A stretch of DNA of 64,000 bases from Chitinophagales bacterium (GCA_018401955.1 JAGYJT010000006.1:1-64000), one strand, 5' to 3'; shown: positions 1 to 8,410, counted from the stretch's first letter. Made by a program: numbers and translations. The notes: a model not told the origin generated them from the sequence alone.

Positions 1-2389
1 CAATACCATTCCAACATCTAGTGATAATGTGTTGATACCAACAGGTCGTCCAAATTATCCATCAAACTACACGGCATCTCCAGTAGGAAACAACCTTGTT
101 ATCCAAGATGGTGCTTCTGTTACGTTGATTTTTGGATTTGATATGGATTTATCTGGTGGTGTAACAGTTGATGTTGGTGGTGATTTGATTTTTGTTAACA
201 CAGGACCAAACGCTGCAAGTTTGCGTACAGCAGGTAACTGGATTATGAATGGTGACCTTACTTCAGGTGCAGGTACCGTTTACTTTGATGGTACTGCTGC
301 TCAAACAATACAAGGCACTACCACCTTCTATAACTTGGAGGTAAATAACGACGGTGCAGGTGTATCAGTAATTGATGGTATGGCCTATGTTCGTGGTGGC
401 TTGAACCTTGACAATGGTACATTCACTACTAATGATAGGTTGACCATTAAGTCTGATGCAGTTGGTACTGGTTGGGTTGATAACTTTAGTGCGGGTATGA
501 ATGGAACAATAAGTGGTGATATCATCATGCAGCGTTTCTTCCCTGCCTCGGCTAATTCAACTGCTTTCCATTACATCAGCTCTGCTATAAACAGCGCACC
601 GATTGCAACGCAGCTTGGTGAGCTAGGGTTGTATGGTCCGAATAATGGTCAGGTTATACCTCTTGGTAGCTGCGATCCTAACAACGTTTCAGCAGTTTCA
701 CCTTATGGTGCATTGTTTGAGTGGAGAGAGGATGCAAGCTTCTTGTTTAGCTGTAACCAATCTGGTTGGTTCGTTCGTTCGGGCGGTACCCTTACCAATG
801 GTCGTGGTTATGCAGCGGTTATTCGCAGAAACAATGACTTTACCTTGGATGTAAAAGGTACGGCTAATACCGGTACCGTTTCTTACAATGGTTTGGATCA
901 AACAACTGCAGTAGGTGATGGATGGCACTTGGTAAGTAACCCTTATCCTTCGCCAATTGAGTGGAATGTGCCAGCTCCAGGCTTTATTGGTGCAGCGCAC
1001 TTCTGGCAGTCAAGTGGTTCGTATACCGGCACTTATCAGCCACAGTTGTCTGGTACTGGTTACGTTATTCCATCTATGCAAGGTTTCTTTATCCAGTCTA
1101 ACGGAACAGGTCCTGCCAACTTTACGTTGACTAATGCCGACCGTCGTTCTGGTGACCCACAATTTAACCGTCAAGCTAATTGGTATGACCATATCTTGAA
1201 TGTTGAGTTGGTTGGTAACAACTTTGCTGATAGAACTACTGTATACTTTGGCGCAGATTGCACCGATGGATGGGATGATCTTTATGATGCTCAGAAGAAA
1301 GAGAGCCGAGCCAATCAGCCTACTTTGTATACTCGTATAGCAAACTATCCTAAGTTGGTTGGTATTAACGGTTTGCCTACTGATAATAGCCGTGTGGTAT
1401 CAGTACCTATGGGCATGTTGGTTGGCACAGCAGGTTCATATACCTTCACCTTTAATGATATGAGCACCTTTGCAGCATCTGCGCTTATTTACTTGGAAGA
1501 CACCAAAACTGGTACAATCCAAAATATGCGTGCAAATGATACCTACACGTTTACTTCTGCCTTGTCTGATGATGCAGATCGTTTCATCATACATTTCTAT
1601 CCACCAGCAGCTATCACGTCAGTTGATGGTGATTGTGAAGGACAGAATGGTAGTGTAAATATTGACCTGGGTGCGTTTAACGTTGCAGGGTCTCAGCTAA
1701 CATGGGATAGCTACGAATTGACTGATGCAAGTGGTACAGTTATTTCTAGCAACACTAATGTTAATGGTGCAGTTAGCTTGTCTAATCTACCTGCTGGTAA
1801 CTATAGTTTGAACCTTGCAATACAAGGTTACCAAACAACTGAAGCCATCATAATAGGTGCTCCAAGCCCAGTAGCTGCTACTTATACCAATGGCTTTAGC
1901 CAGGCGTATACTCAATCAATACTAGAGTTCCTAAACCAGTCGGTAAATGCTACTGATTATAGCTGGAGCTTTGGTGATGGTGCTACATCTAACCAAGAAA
2001 ACCCTACACATATCTATACCCAGCCAGGTATATATGATGTAACGTTGGTTGCAAGCAGCGATGATTGCTCTGATACTTACAGTGCAAAAGTTGAAGTGCT
2101 TGAGGTTGCGGTTGGTGTTGGCAACAATATTGACGAATCGCCTTTAGTTAAGATTAGTAGCTATCAAGACGTGGTTACACTAGGTTTCTTGAACTTGAAA
2201 GATGCCAGCGTTCAAGTTGATATCTTTGACCTAAGCGGTCGTAAGATTATCGAGACTTTAACTTTGGAATCAGCTCAAAGTAGCCACCAAATCAAGATGA
2301 ACTACATTGCGAGCGGATACTACTTTGTACGAGTATCTGGTGTTAATACTTATGCGGATCAAAAAGTTTTCTTGACATCCGATAATTAA
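1..2389 (+). CDS. T9SS-sorted surface protein with PKD domain (5' partial)
   Basis: The reading frame is open to the left edge (codons run from base 2), so the N-terminus lies outside the window; the GTG at 29 is not a real start. At least 786 residues are visible. The first part is rich in short Gly/Asn/Thr beta-strand motifs as in extracellular adhesins. A PKD domain follows at about nt 1915-2105 (motif YSWSFGDG then NPTHIYTQPGIYDVTL). The last ~80 residues form a type A T9SS sorting domain with VDIFDLSGRKI and a GYYFVRV strand. It should be exported by Sec, moved across the outer membrane by T9SS and anchored or released. Substrate or partner is unknown. A strong terminator follows. Confidence 0.85.
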   Translation, partial: NTIPTSSDNVLIPTGRPNYPSNYTASPVGNNLVIQDGASVTLIFGFDMDLSGGVTVDVGGDLIFVNTGPNAASLRTAGNWIMNGDLTSGAGTVYFDGTAAQTIQGTTTFYNLEVNNDGAGVSVIDGMAYVRGGLNLDNGTFTTNDRLTIKSDAVGTGWVDNFSAGMNGTISGDIIMQRFFPASANSTAFHYISSAINSAPIATQLGELGLYGPNNGQVIPLGSCDPNNVSAVSPYGALFEWREDASFLFSCNQSGWFVRSGGTLTNGRGYAAVIRRNNDFTLDVKGTANTGTVSYNGLDQTTAVGDGWHLVSNPYPSPIEWNVPAPGFIGAAHFWQSSGSYTGTYQPQLSGTGYVIPSMQGFFIQSNGTGPANFTLTNADRRSGDPQFNRQANWYDHILNVELVGNNFADRTTVYFGADCTDGWDDLYDAQKKESRANQPTLYTRIANYPKLVGINGLPTDNSRVVSVPMGMLVGTAGSYTFTFNDMSTFAASALIYLEDTKTGTIQNMRANDTYTFTSALSDDADRFIIHFYPPAAITSVDGDCEGQNGSVNIDLGAFNVAGSQLTWDSYELTDASGTVISSNTNVNGAVSLSNLPAGNYSLNLAIQGYQTTEAIIIGAPSPVAATYTNGFSQAYTQSILEFLNQSVNATDYSWSFGDGATSNQENPTHIYTQPGIYDVTLVASSDDCSDTYSAKVEVLEVAVGVGNNIDESPLVKISSYQDVVTLGFLNLKDASVQVDIFDLSGRKIIETLTLESAQSSHQIKMNYIASGYYFVRVSGVNTYADQKVFLTSDN

Positions 2390-2421
2390 TAGTACATTTT
2401 ATTAATCCCTGAATAGAATTT

Positions 2422-2456
2422 CCGGAGACGTTGTGGCAGCGTCTCCGGATTTTTTT
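2422..2456 (+). terminator. Intrinsic terminator after the T9SS protein
   Basis: A perfect 9-bp stem (CCGGAGACG / CGTCTCCGG, arms 2422-2430 and 2440-2448) with a 9-nt loop is followed by A and a run of eight T. It sits 33 bp behind the stop codon and separates this gene from the his leader. Confidence 0.9.
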
Positions 2457-2465
2457 TGTAGATAG

Positions 2466-2497
2466 TTTGGAATTTGCAATTAACCGCCTTTACTTTG
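2466..2497 (+). promoter_or_regulatory. Candidate promoter of the his leader
   Basis: TTTG at 2466-2469 and TTACTTTG at 2490-2497 are spaced 20 bp apart, close to the Bacteroidetes primary sigma pattern TTTG / TAnnTTTG (one mismatch in the -7 element). It lies between the upstream terminator and the leader ORF, where a promoter for hisGD is expected. If it is used, transcription would start within a few bases of the leader ATG at 2507, giving a nearly leaderless message. Confidence 0.4.
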
Positions 2498-2506
2498 AGG
2501 TGTATT

Positions 2507-2557
2507 ATGAAAACAACTCAACATTCCCATCATCATTTGCTGCCGCTGGTAGGCTAA
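2507..2557 (+). CDS. hisL: Histidine-rich leader peptide of hisGD
   Basis: A 16-codon ORF encodes MKTTQHSHHHLLPLVG with four His among five consecutive non-Ser positions (His codons at 2522-2524 and 2528-2536). It lies 93 bp before hisG and just before a terminator hairpin. This is the layout of a his operon attenuator: ribosomes stall on His codons when charged tRNA-His is scarce. It is too short for ordinary gene callers. Position, His content and the alternative pairing described in the next entry support the call; peptide synthesis is inferred. Confidence 0.82.
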   Translation: MKTTQHSHHHLLPLVG

Positions 2558-2630
2558 TGGTTTTGGGGTTAAACAATATTTAACTTTTCAAATCAATTAT
2601 AGGCCTGCCAACTTTTGGCAGGCCTTTTTG
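2547..2630 (+). promoter_or_regulatory. his attenuator: antiterminator and terminator
   Basis: The terminator is a perfect 10-bp stem (AGGCCTGCCA at 2601-2610 with TGGCAGGCCT at 2616-2625, loop of 5) followed by TTTT. Its 5' arm (GCCTGCCA, 2603-2610) can instead pair over 8 bp, one of them G-U, with TGGTAGGC at 2547-2554, which is the last part of the leader ORF. A ribosome stalled on the His codons leaves 2547-2554 free and favours the antiterminator. A ribosome at the stop codon (2555-2557) covers it and lets the terminator form. No trp-style 1:2 pairing is needed. Confidence 0.78.
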
Positions 2631-2649
2631 TTACTTAAAAAAAGATATT

Positions 2650-3501
2650 ATGCTGCGAATTGCGGTTCAAAAATCGGGGCGATTACAAGAAAAGAGCTTG
2701 GCATTGCTAAATGAGTGTGGTCTTGGGATTGATGGAGGTAGAAATGAGCTAAAAGCTTTGGCCAGAAATTTTCCTGCTGAAATTTTATTTCTTAGAGATG
2801 ATGACATCCCCCAGTATATAGAGGATGGGGTAGCCGACTTGGGCATACTTGGCGAAAATGTGGTTTTGGAAAAGAAAAAGCAACAAACGGTTATTGAGCG
2901 GCTTGGGTTTGCTAAGTGTAGGTTGTCAATTGCAGTACCAAAAGGTATTGACTATGCTGGAGTAGAGTGGTTGCAGGGGAAAAAAATTGCCACCTCGTAT
3001 AGCCGAGTTGTTCAAGACTTTTTGAACCGTAACAACATTAGCGCTGAGATACATGAAATTAGCGGCTCAGTAGAGATTGCTCCAGGCATTGGTTTAGCTG
3101 ATGCAATTTGTGATATAGTAAGCACTGGTGGCACGCTGCTGAGTAACGGGCTAAAAGAGGTTGAAGAGGTTATAAAATCAGAAGCGGTACTGGTTGCAAA
3201 TAACAATCTATCAGCTGAAAAGGAGTTACTTATTGAAAAGCTTCTTTTTAGAATTAAAGCCGTAAACAAAGCAAGAAACAATAAGTATATATTGCTGAAT
3301 GCCCCCAATGATAAATTGGAGCAGATAATCGGTGTTTTACCTGGCATGAAAAGCCCTACGGTAATGCCATTAGCTATGGAAGGTTGGAGCTCTGTACATT
3401 CTGTACTGGCAGAGGAAGACTTCTGGGAGATTATTCACCAGTTAAAAGCCAATGGCGCTCAAGGTATTTTGGTGATACCAATTGAAAAGATGATTTTGTA
3501 G
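2650..3501 (+). CDS. hisG: ATP phosphoribosyltransferase, long form
   Basis: This is the first enzyme of histidine biosynthesis: ATP + PRPP to phosphoribosyl-ATP. The 283 residues match the long (HisG_L) form: the type II periplasmic-binding-like catalytic part starts LRIAVQKSGRLQEKSL and contains DDIPQYIEDGVADLGILG. The ACT-like C-terminal regulatory domain (about residues 210-283, ending GILVIPIEKMIL) gives histidine feedback inhibition and removes the need for HisZ. The ATG at 2650 follows the attenuator closely, so the gene should be controlled by histidine supply at transcription as well as by feedback. Confidence 0.96.
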   Translation: MLRIAVQKSGRLQEKSLALLNECGLGIDGGRNELKALARNFPAEILFLRDDDIPQYIEDGVADLGILGENVVLEKKKQQTVIERLGFAKCRLSIAVPKGIDYAGVEWLQGKKIATSYSRVVQDFLNRNNISAEIHEISGSVEIAPGIGLADAICDIVSTGGTLLSNGLKEVEEVIKSEAVLVANNNLSAEKELLIEKLLFRIKAVNKARNNKYILLNAPNDKLEQIIGVLPGMKSPTVMPLAMEGWSSVHSVLAEEDFWEIIHQLKANGAQGILVIPIEKMIL

Positions 3502-3544
3502 AGATTAATTTACTGGCTTAATTTTGAGCTGTGATAAATGATTT

Positions 3545-4834
3545 ATGGGCCAAGGAATAACAGTTTATAAGTACCCTGAAAGGGCTGAATGGAAGGATAT
3601 ATTGCTAAGGCCTACATTAGACAATACCAACCTGCTCGACGCCGTAAAACCTATATTAGAGGCGGTTGTTAATGATGGGGACAAAGCCTTATTGGCTTTT
3701 ACACAACAATTTGACAAGGTAACCTTGACTCATCAAAAGGTTGATGTGAGGGAAATACTAGATGCGGAGTGGCAAGTTAATGAAGCGCTTAAGGGTGCGA
3801 TATTAAGCGCCGCAGCAAATATTGAAAGGTTTCATAGTAGCCAGGTGAGTAATGAACCTATAACCGAGACAATGCCAGGTGTTAAGTGCTGGCGAAAGAG
3901 CTTGCCTATAGAGCGCGTTGGACTTTACATACCAGGCGGTAGTGCGCCGTTGTTTTCAACAGTTTTAATGTTGGGTATACCGGCCCGTATTGCAGGCTGC
4001 CAAGAAGTGATATTGTGCACGCCTCCTGATAAAGATGGAAACGTAAACCCAGCTATATTATTTGCTGCTCAAGTTGCGGGTATTAGGCATATATATAAAG
4101 TTGGTGGGGCGCAAGCTATTGCTGCCATGGCCTATGGTACTGATGAAATAGCTAGGGTTGACAAAATATTTGGGCCGGGCAACCAGTATGTAACTGCTGC
4201 CAAACAGCTTGTGCAAATGGACGGTGTTGCTATTGATATGCCTGCAGGGCCATCGGAGGTACTAGTGATAGCCGATAGTGAGGCTCCAGCTGCCTTTGTT
4301 GCAGCGGATTTGCTTAGCCAGGCTGAGCATGGTGCTGATAGCCAAGCGGTATTAGTTACTTGGGACGAAGCGCTTATTGATAAGGTGCAAAAGGAGTTAA
4401 TTTCTCAATTAGCTTCGCTACCCAGAAAGGAAATAGCCCAACAGGCTTTGGTACATAGTAAAATATGCCTAGTGAGAGATGCAAATGAGGCAATGGAGCT
4501 TAGCAACGCTTATGCGCCGGAGCATTTAATTTTAGCGCTATCAAACCCTGCCGAGTTAGCTGATCAAGTTCGTAATGCCGGCTCAGTATTTTTAGGCTAT
4601 TACACTCCAGAGTCTGCCGGAGATTATGCTTCGGGAACTAATCACACGTTACCTACAAATGGTTTTGCGCGCAGTTATAGCGGCGTATCGGTAGATAGTT
4701 TTGTTAAAAAAGTTACTTTTCAGCAGATATCGCGCGAAGGGCTTGAAGAGGTTGGGCCAACTGTTGAAATAATGGCAGCCGCAGAAAAGTTAGTGGCACA
4801 TGAACGCGCAGTATCTGTTCGCAGAAAAGGATAG
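3545..4834 (+). CDS. hisD: Histidinol dehydrogenase
   Basis: It catalyses the last two steps of histidine synthesis, L-histidinol to L-histidine with two NAD+. The 429-residue length is normal. Family motifs are visible: IPGGSAPLFSTVLM, KVGGAQAIAAMAYGT, FGPGNQYVTAAKQ, the catalytic Glu-His pair in NAYAPEHLIL and the zinc-site region GTNHTLPT. It follows hisG by 43 bp and should be cotranscribed. The other his genes (hisC, B, H, A, F, I) do not follow: an insertion sequence begins 39 bp downstream. Either the operon is just hisGD or the rest lies elsewhere. Confidence 0.97.
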   Translation: MGQGITVYKYPERAEWKDILLRPTLDNTNLLDAVKPILEAVVNDGDKALLAFTQQFDKVTLTHQKVDVREILDAEWQVNEALKGAILSAAANIERFHSSQVSNEPITETMPGVKCWRKSLPIERVGLYIPGGSAPLFSTVLMLGIPARIAGCQEVILCTPPDKDGNVNPAILFAAQVAGIRHIYKVGGAQAIAAMAYGTDEIARVDKIFGPGNQYVTAAKQLVQMDGVAIDMPAGPSEVLVIADSEAPAAFVAADLLSQAEHGADSQAVLVTWDEALIDKVQKELISQLASLPRKEIAQQALVHSKICLVRDANEAMELSNAYAPEHLILALSNPAELADQVRNAGSVFLGYYTPESAGDYASGTNHTLPTNGFARSYSGVSVDSFVKKVTFQQISREGLEEVGPTVEIMAAAEKLVAHERAVSVRRKG

Positions 4835-4916
4835 GGAGTAAACAAGGGTTTGCCTAAAATAAGGTAATGTGCGGAAAAATAGTTGGTGATTTTTAACTTC
4901 CCAGTTGTTATATTAC

Positions 4917-5023
4917 CGCTGCCGACTTGAAGGGGACGTAGGCTCTGGTGGAGACCAACCTGCCAGTAATAATTTCGGTGCATAAATGGTAACGGGCAGT
5001 CCTTTTTTGGGCTGCCTTTTTTG
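4917..5023 (+). ncRNA. Candidate structured RNA inside the IS left end
   Basis: About 75 nt of G+C-rich, hairpin-prone sequence (for example TGGT-GGAG-ACCA inside AGGCTC...CCTGCC, with CTGCCG at the start and CGGGCAG at the end) runs straight into an intrinsic terminator. It looks like an aptamer-plus-terminator or a small terminated RNA on the strand opposite the transposase. I cannot assign it to any riboswitch class I know. It might be only a transcription-blocking end of the IS. Confidence 0.25.
4995..5023 (+). terminator. Intrinsic terminator in the IS left end
   Basis: An 8-bp stem (GGCAGTCC 4995-5002 with GGGCTGCC 5009-5016, one G-U) has a T6 loop and is followed by a run of T. It acts on the plus strand and would stop hisGD readthrough into the antisense of the transposase. 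Confidence 0.75.
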
Positions 5024-5053
5024 TTACCAGCATGCACCATGGCTAAAAAAAAC

Positions 5054-6026
5054 TCATTTTTCGTTTGACAGGTAAACGTACCCCTTGATAAAGTCTATCC
5101 TATGCTGCAAGGTCAGGCCGCGGTGTATATCTAGGTGGTTCTTCAAGTGGCTGAAGAAGCCCTCGATGCCGTTCGTGGTACTCGGTATCGCCGGGTTTGC
5201 CAGATAGTGGAACATGTTTGGTAATGCCCTTTTGATCGTAAGGTATGACCGCCTCAGCATCTTGTGCCTGTACCAGTACCTTCCCGTGTCGGGGCTGAAG
5301 GCTTTTTCGTTAAGGTAGTCCTTGTGCCTTTCGTGCCAGTTCGTAAAGGTGCGGACCCAGTGTATGCGGTCATTGTCCGTCCGTATCTTCAGCAAGAGCA
5401 GCACATGCTTCCTCAGTTCCACACCCGCTTGGTGCTTCGGGTAGCGCGTGAGCCATATCAGGCACATCCTCTGGATATGGACAAGGCATCGTTGCAGTAC
5501 CGCATCAGGCAGTGATTTCCTTACGGCCTTCTGTATGCTCTTGTGCCCGTCGGTGGTAACGCTCTCTATTCGCAGCCCCAGCTTGATGAGGTTGTCGAGG
5601 TCTTCCCTTATCTCGGTATAATGCTCGCCATCGGAGAAGCGGATAAGTTGCGTATAGAGCCATCTTCGTGGTCCTGGTAGCACAGCAGGCAGAACTTCTC
5701 GAAGTACGTGGCGTCAACGCGAAGGTGGATGAGGTCACGCTTGATTATCCGGACCGTGGGGGCTTTGGCGAGCAGCGCGTAAAAGGTCGTCTGCAACGTA
5801 TCCACGGATAGCCCGCTGTCCCTGCTGAGGGTCTTGAACGTCTGGCGTTCCATTATCCACTTGCGGAACCAAACGGAACGGTTCTCCAACCGCTGGGATG
5901 GGTCGTTGCGCGTAAAGAATATACCGCAGTCCTTGCATTTGAACCGTTGTTTGCCGCCCTGTTTACCCCAGCGGATAACCGATAGGCTGCCGCAGGCCCA
6001 ACAGCGTTTTTTTTACGTTTTTCCAT
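5054..6026 (-). pseudogene. IS1249-like DDE transposase, two frameshifts
   Basis: It would move the IS by DDE chemistry. From the ATG at 6026 the product has a zinc ribbon (CWACG and CKDCG), then the first catalytic Asp (LRVDATYF), the second (TTDGHKSI) and the Glu (TNGIEGFFSHLKN), ending LSNEK. The sequence is not in one frame. The ATG frame must shift at an A8 run at about 6007-6014, and again near 5655-5662, before LYTQLIRFSDGEHYTEI. The span is 973 nt; adding one base at each place gives 975 nt, an intact 324-residue protein. So two single-base losses are the simplest reading, though slippage at A8 could be functional. Confidence 0.8.
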
Positions 6027-6159
6027 CTACAAAAAAAGTTTAGTGAAACCGTTTTCACCAAACTTTCTCCAAACCTTTATCCAGTAATGGTTACAGCACT
6101 ATTTACCAACTATTTTTCAGTATTATGCCCTTAATTGAAGATTACGTACTGATATACCG

Positions 6160-6190
6160 AGGGCGGCCATTGGTCGCCCTTGTTGTTTTA
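6160..6190 (+). terminator. Hairpin right of the IS, possible original hisD terminator
   Basis: GGGCGGCC-ATT-GGTCGCCC (6161-6179, one G-T pair) is followed by TTGTTGTTTT. It lies 42 bp beyond the right IS repeat on the his strand. Together with the IS directly after hisD, this suggests the IS landed between hisD and its terminator. Function not proven. Confidence 0.5.
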
Positions 6191-6297
6191 TGTCGTTTTT
6201 CCGTAGTACGTTTTAGCGTTCGGACGACGCTTGCTTGAGGGCTGTGGTTAAATTTGTTGACTATCCATTGTCGCAGGGAAGTCGTCAGGCCACTTAA

Positions 6298-7137
6298 TTA
6301 CTGCATAATCTCCCTCACCAAATCCAAAATGTTTTTTTCATTGAACTTAACGGAGCCATCAAATTGATGGGCTAAGCGCCAAGCTTCGGTAGGTTGCACT
6401 TCAATGGGTAGGGTTTCATTCTCCCTAAAAAACGATTGAACGGCGGCATCCACGGTTTTCTTATTTTTATCATATTGGTCTACCCAATCATTGGCCTCTT
6501 GTATCAAAGTATTATTGCCTAGCACAAACGAAAACGCAAGGGCTGCGGCAAGGTCATCTGGCAGATGATTGAGCAACGCATCATGATAGCATAGTACTTT
6601 TTTCATCAGTGCCCTATCAGCTTCATGTATGCCAATAAGACCCATATTGTAAATCGAGGTACTCCAATCTGGTGCTGGTAGTTCTTTGGATGTTTGTTTT
6701 TGGTATGGCTCTATGGATTGGTATTGCAGGCTGTCTGGTAAAGTATAGTTTAAGTTTCCAAACTGCCCAATCTCTTCATACATCAAGCTACAGCCAGCCG
6801 AAAGCTCCAAAAACAATGGAGCCGGGCTATCAAGGTAAAATATTTCATTTTGCATCAAAACCATATTGCCATGGTAAGTAGCAAAAGCATCCCTAGCGGC
6901 CATTATCCTAATTCGCTCATCCGAGTTTCGTGCACCTTGCCATAAAGATATGGTAACGTTGTCCATCTCTTCAATTAGTATACCTAAGTCGCTAAAATAT
7001 CCTGGAGCATCAGTATAGACAATTACGCGATGCTTATGCCCAACCTCTTCGGCAAAGTGCTTTAGGTTGATTATACTGAAACGTGCCCGTTTCAGGTCCC
7101 TCTCCCTTGTATGGGCCACGTATACAATGTTCTGCAT
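6298..7137 (-). CDS. Hypothetical protein, possible GT-A-like glycosyltransferase
   Basis: The 279-residue protein starts MQNIVYVAHTRERDL, with a likely Rossmann-like strand, and contains HRVIVYTDAPGYF and MVLMQNEIFYLDSPAPLFLEL. The second segment resembles the strand of nucleotide-sugar transferases that normally carries a DxD metal motif (as in FLDSDTIFL-type sequences), but DxD is not intact here. No signal peptide or membrane helix is seen. I do not recognise a specific family; a role in transfer of sugars is only a guess. It stands alone between the IS and a divergent gene. Confidence 0.6.
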   Translation of the reverse strand: MQNIVYVAHTRERDLKRARFSIINLKHFAEEVGHKHRVIVYTDAPGYFSDLGILIEEMDNVTISLWQGARNSDERIRIMAARDAFATYHGNMVLMQNEIFYLDSPAPLFLELSAGCSLMYEEIGQFGNLNYTLPDSLQYQSIEPYQKQTSKELPAPDWSTSIYNMGLIGIHEADRALMKKVLCYHDALLNHLPDDLAAALAFSFVLGNNTLIQEANDWVDQYDKNKKTVDAAVQSFFRENETLPIEVQPTEAWRLAHQFDGSVKFNEKNILDLVREIMQ

Positions 7138-7259
7138 TGGTTACAGGGTTTGTGTGCATTTTGGTAGTGCTTTCTAAGCTAACTAATTAACTTCTAATTC
7201 TCAATAGTTTCACAAAAAAATAACATTGTAATGTATTGAAACCCTTGCGAAGCTTGCGA

Positions 7260-7291
7260 TTGCCGGTTTTAGCCGAAAAATTTTATCTTTA
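7260..7291 (+). promoter_or_regulatory. Candidate promoter
   Basis: TTG at 7260-7262 and TATCTTTA at 7284-7291 (one mismatch to TAnnTTTG) are spaced 21 bp apart, ending 16 bp before the ATG at 7308. Confidence 0.35.
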
Positions 7292-7307
7292 GCCAAACGC
7301 CCTTTAT

Positions 7308-7838
7308 ATGTTCTCGCCCAAGTTAAGGTTTGTACTAGTAGGTATTTGTGCTATTGTTGGTATTTATTCTTTTACTCAAGCGCAAATATTTCCGGGTGTG
7401 GCTTTGTTTGTAGTAGCCGGGTTGTTGGTATACGGCCATATTAGTTACAACCGAATTGCGCTTATTTATAAGAAGGTATTAAGTGGCGAATATGAACTTG
7501 CCGAAAAGCAACTTAGAAAAGTAGATAGCGTATCTAGTTTAAGTAAAGAGCAACAAGCTTATTATCATTTTTCGAAAGGAATGATAGAAATGAACAAGAC
7601 GGCCTTTGAGGTAGCTGAGCGTGAACTTCAGCTGGCGCTCGATTTAGGATTGGATACTGATGATGACATGGCGGTTGCCAATTTCTATCTAGCCAAAATT
7701 TACCATGGGCAAAATTCGTTTTTGATAGCCCAAGAATATCTTGATAAGGCTAAGCAGTATAAAACACACCCCAATTTAGAAACCCATATTAAGCAACTTG
7801 ATAAAGTCCTAAAGCAAAAAAGACCTGAGGATAATTAA
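7308..7838 (+). CDS. Membrane-anchored TPR-like protein, hypothetical
   Basis: 176 residues. Two hydrophobic segments at about 7-24 and 28-46 form a helical hairpin in the inner membrane. The rest is alpha-helical and TPR-like (YYHFSKGMIEMNKTAFEVAERELQLAL and NFYLAKIYHGQNSFLIAQEYLDKA both follow the TPR pattern of small and aromatic positions). It ends with a Lys-rich tail. It may be a scaffold for a membrane complex; the partner is unknown. It is monocistronic, convergent with the next gene. Confidence 0.7.
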   Translation: MFSPKLRFVLVGICAIVGIYSFTQAQIFPGVALFVVAGLLVYGHISYNRIALIYKKVLSGEYELAEKQLRKVDSVSSLSKEQQAYYHFSKGMIEMNKTAFEVAERELQLALDLGLDTDDDMAVANFYLAKIYHGQNSFLIAQEYLDKAKQYKTHPNLETHIKQLDKVLKQKRPEDN

Positions 7839-7888
7839 TTGTAGGCGCAAGACGCAATTGCTGTTATCCTACAATGGTCAGCTGATAT

Positions 7889-8410
7889 TTATTTTATGGC
7901 AACAAAGCGGAGCTGAGTGTTACCATTTTCAGGTATTAAGAACAATTCATTGTGTACTATCTTGTATTGATTTACCGTGGATAGAATGTTATGGAACCTC
8001 GATTCAAAGCCATCCACTTGCTCAGTGCCTCTTACTTTGGTCTTTACGGTTTCGCTGAGCTGTATTTCATGCTTTTGCGTATCGGGTAGATAAGAGCCTT
8101 TAAAATAATTGATTAGTGCTGAACCACGGTAAACCACAGGATACTTATATGCGCTGCCACTTGCGGTGTGCGAAGAGTCGGTAAACTCAATCCAGCTCTC
8201 AATAACCCCGCAAAGCGGCGGATCAATGTCACCAGTTTGGGAATCATAGAAGCCAACAAACTGCCATTTGCCGTGCAGGTAATAGGTGTTTTCCGTATCG
8301 ATATTGTACGATACCGGGCACTCATCAGAGGTAAGGTCATCTTTGCAACCTACAATAGCACCCATAATTATTATTACCAGGCTTAATAAAATTATCCAAG
8401 TTGCTCTCAT
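7889..8410 (-). CDS. Hypothetical lipoprotein
   Basis: The start at 8410 gives MRATWIILLSLVIIIMGAIVGCKDD, a signal peptide with lipobox AIVGC (Cys22), so the protein is a lipoprotein of 173 residues. A longer frame to 8497 would put 29 residues before the signal and overlaps the upstream gene, so I reject it. The mature part contains YYLHGKWQFVGFYD and ends LFLIPENGNTQLRFVAIK, a small beta-rich fold like META/lipocalin-type lipoproteins. It lies 46 bp after the gene at 8457-9116 on the same strand, probably one transcription unit. Function unknown. Confidence 0.75.
   Translation of the reverse strand: MRATWIILLSLVIIIMGAIVGCKDDLTSDECPVSYNIDTENTYYLHGKWQFVGFYDSQTGDIDPPLCGVIESWIEFTDSSHTASGSAYKYPVVYRGSALINYFKGSYLPDTQKHEIQLSETVKTKVRGTEQVDGFESRFHNILSTVNQYKIVHNELFLIPENGNTQLRFVAIK

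Larger units (their letters stand above)
4874..6118 (-). mobile_element. Insertion sequence, IS256 family / IS1249-like
   Basis: A 14-bp perfect inverted repeat (GAAAAATAGTTGGT at 4874-4887, its complement at 6105-6118) brackets a 1245-bp segment holding one transposase gene on the minus strand. The transposase ending (TNGIEGFF...HRGL) is of the IS1249 type. No convincing 8-bp target duplication is visible at the two edges, so the exact ends may differ by a few bases or the element may be old. The segment between the left repeat and the transposase stop (4888-5053) is noncoding and contains a terminator hairpin. Confidence 0.72.

Noticed and set aside
29..31. GTG at 29 as start of the first gene
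   Set aside because: The frame is open to the window edge with protein-like sequence (NTIPTSSDN), so the gene begins outside.
4917..5023. Known riboswitch class (SAM, TPP, cobalamin, yybP, guanidine)
   Set aside because: No class-specific conserved core could be matched by eye; listed only as an unassigned candidate.
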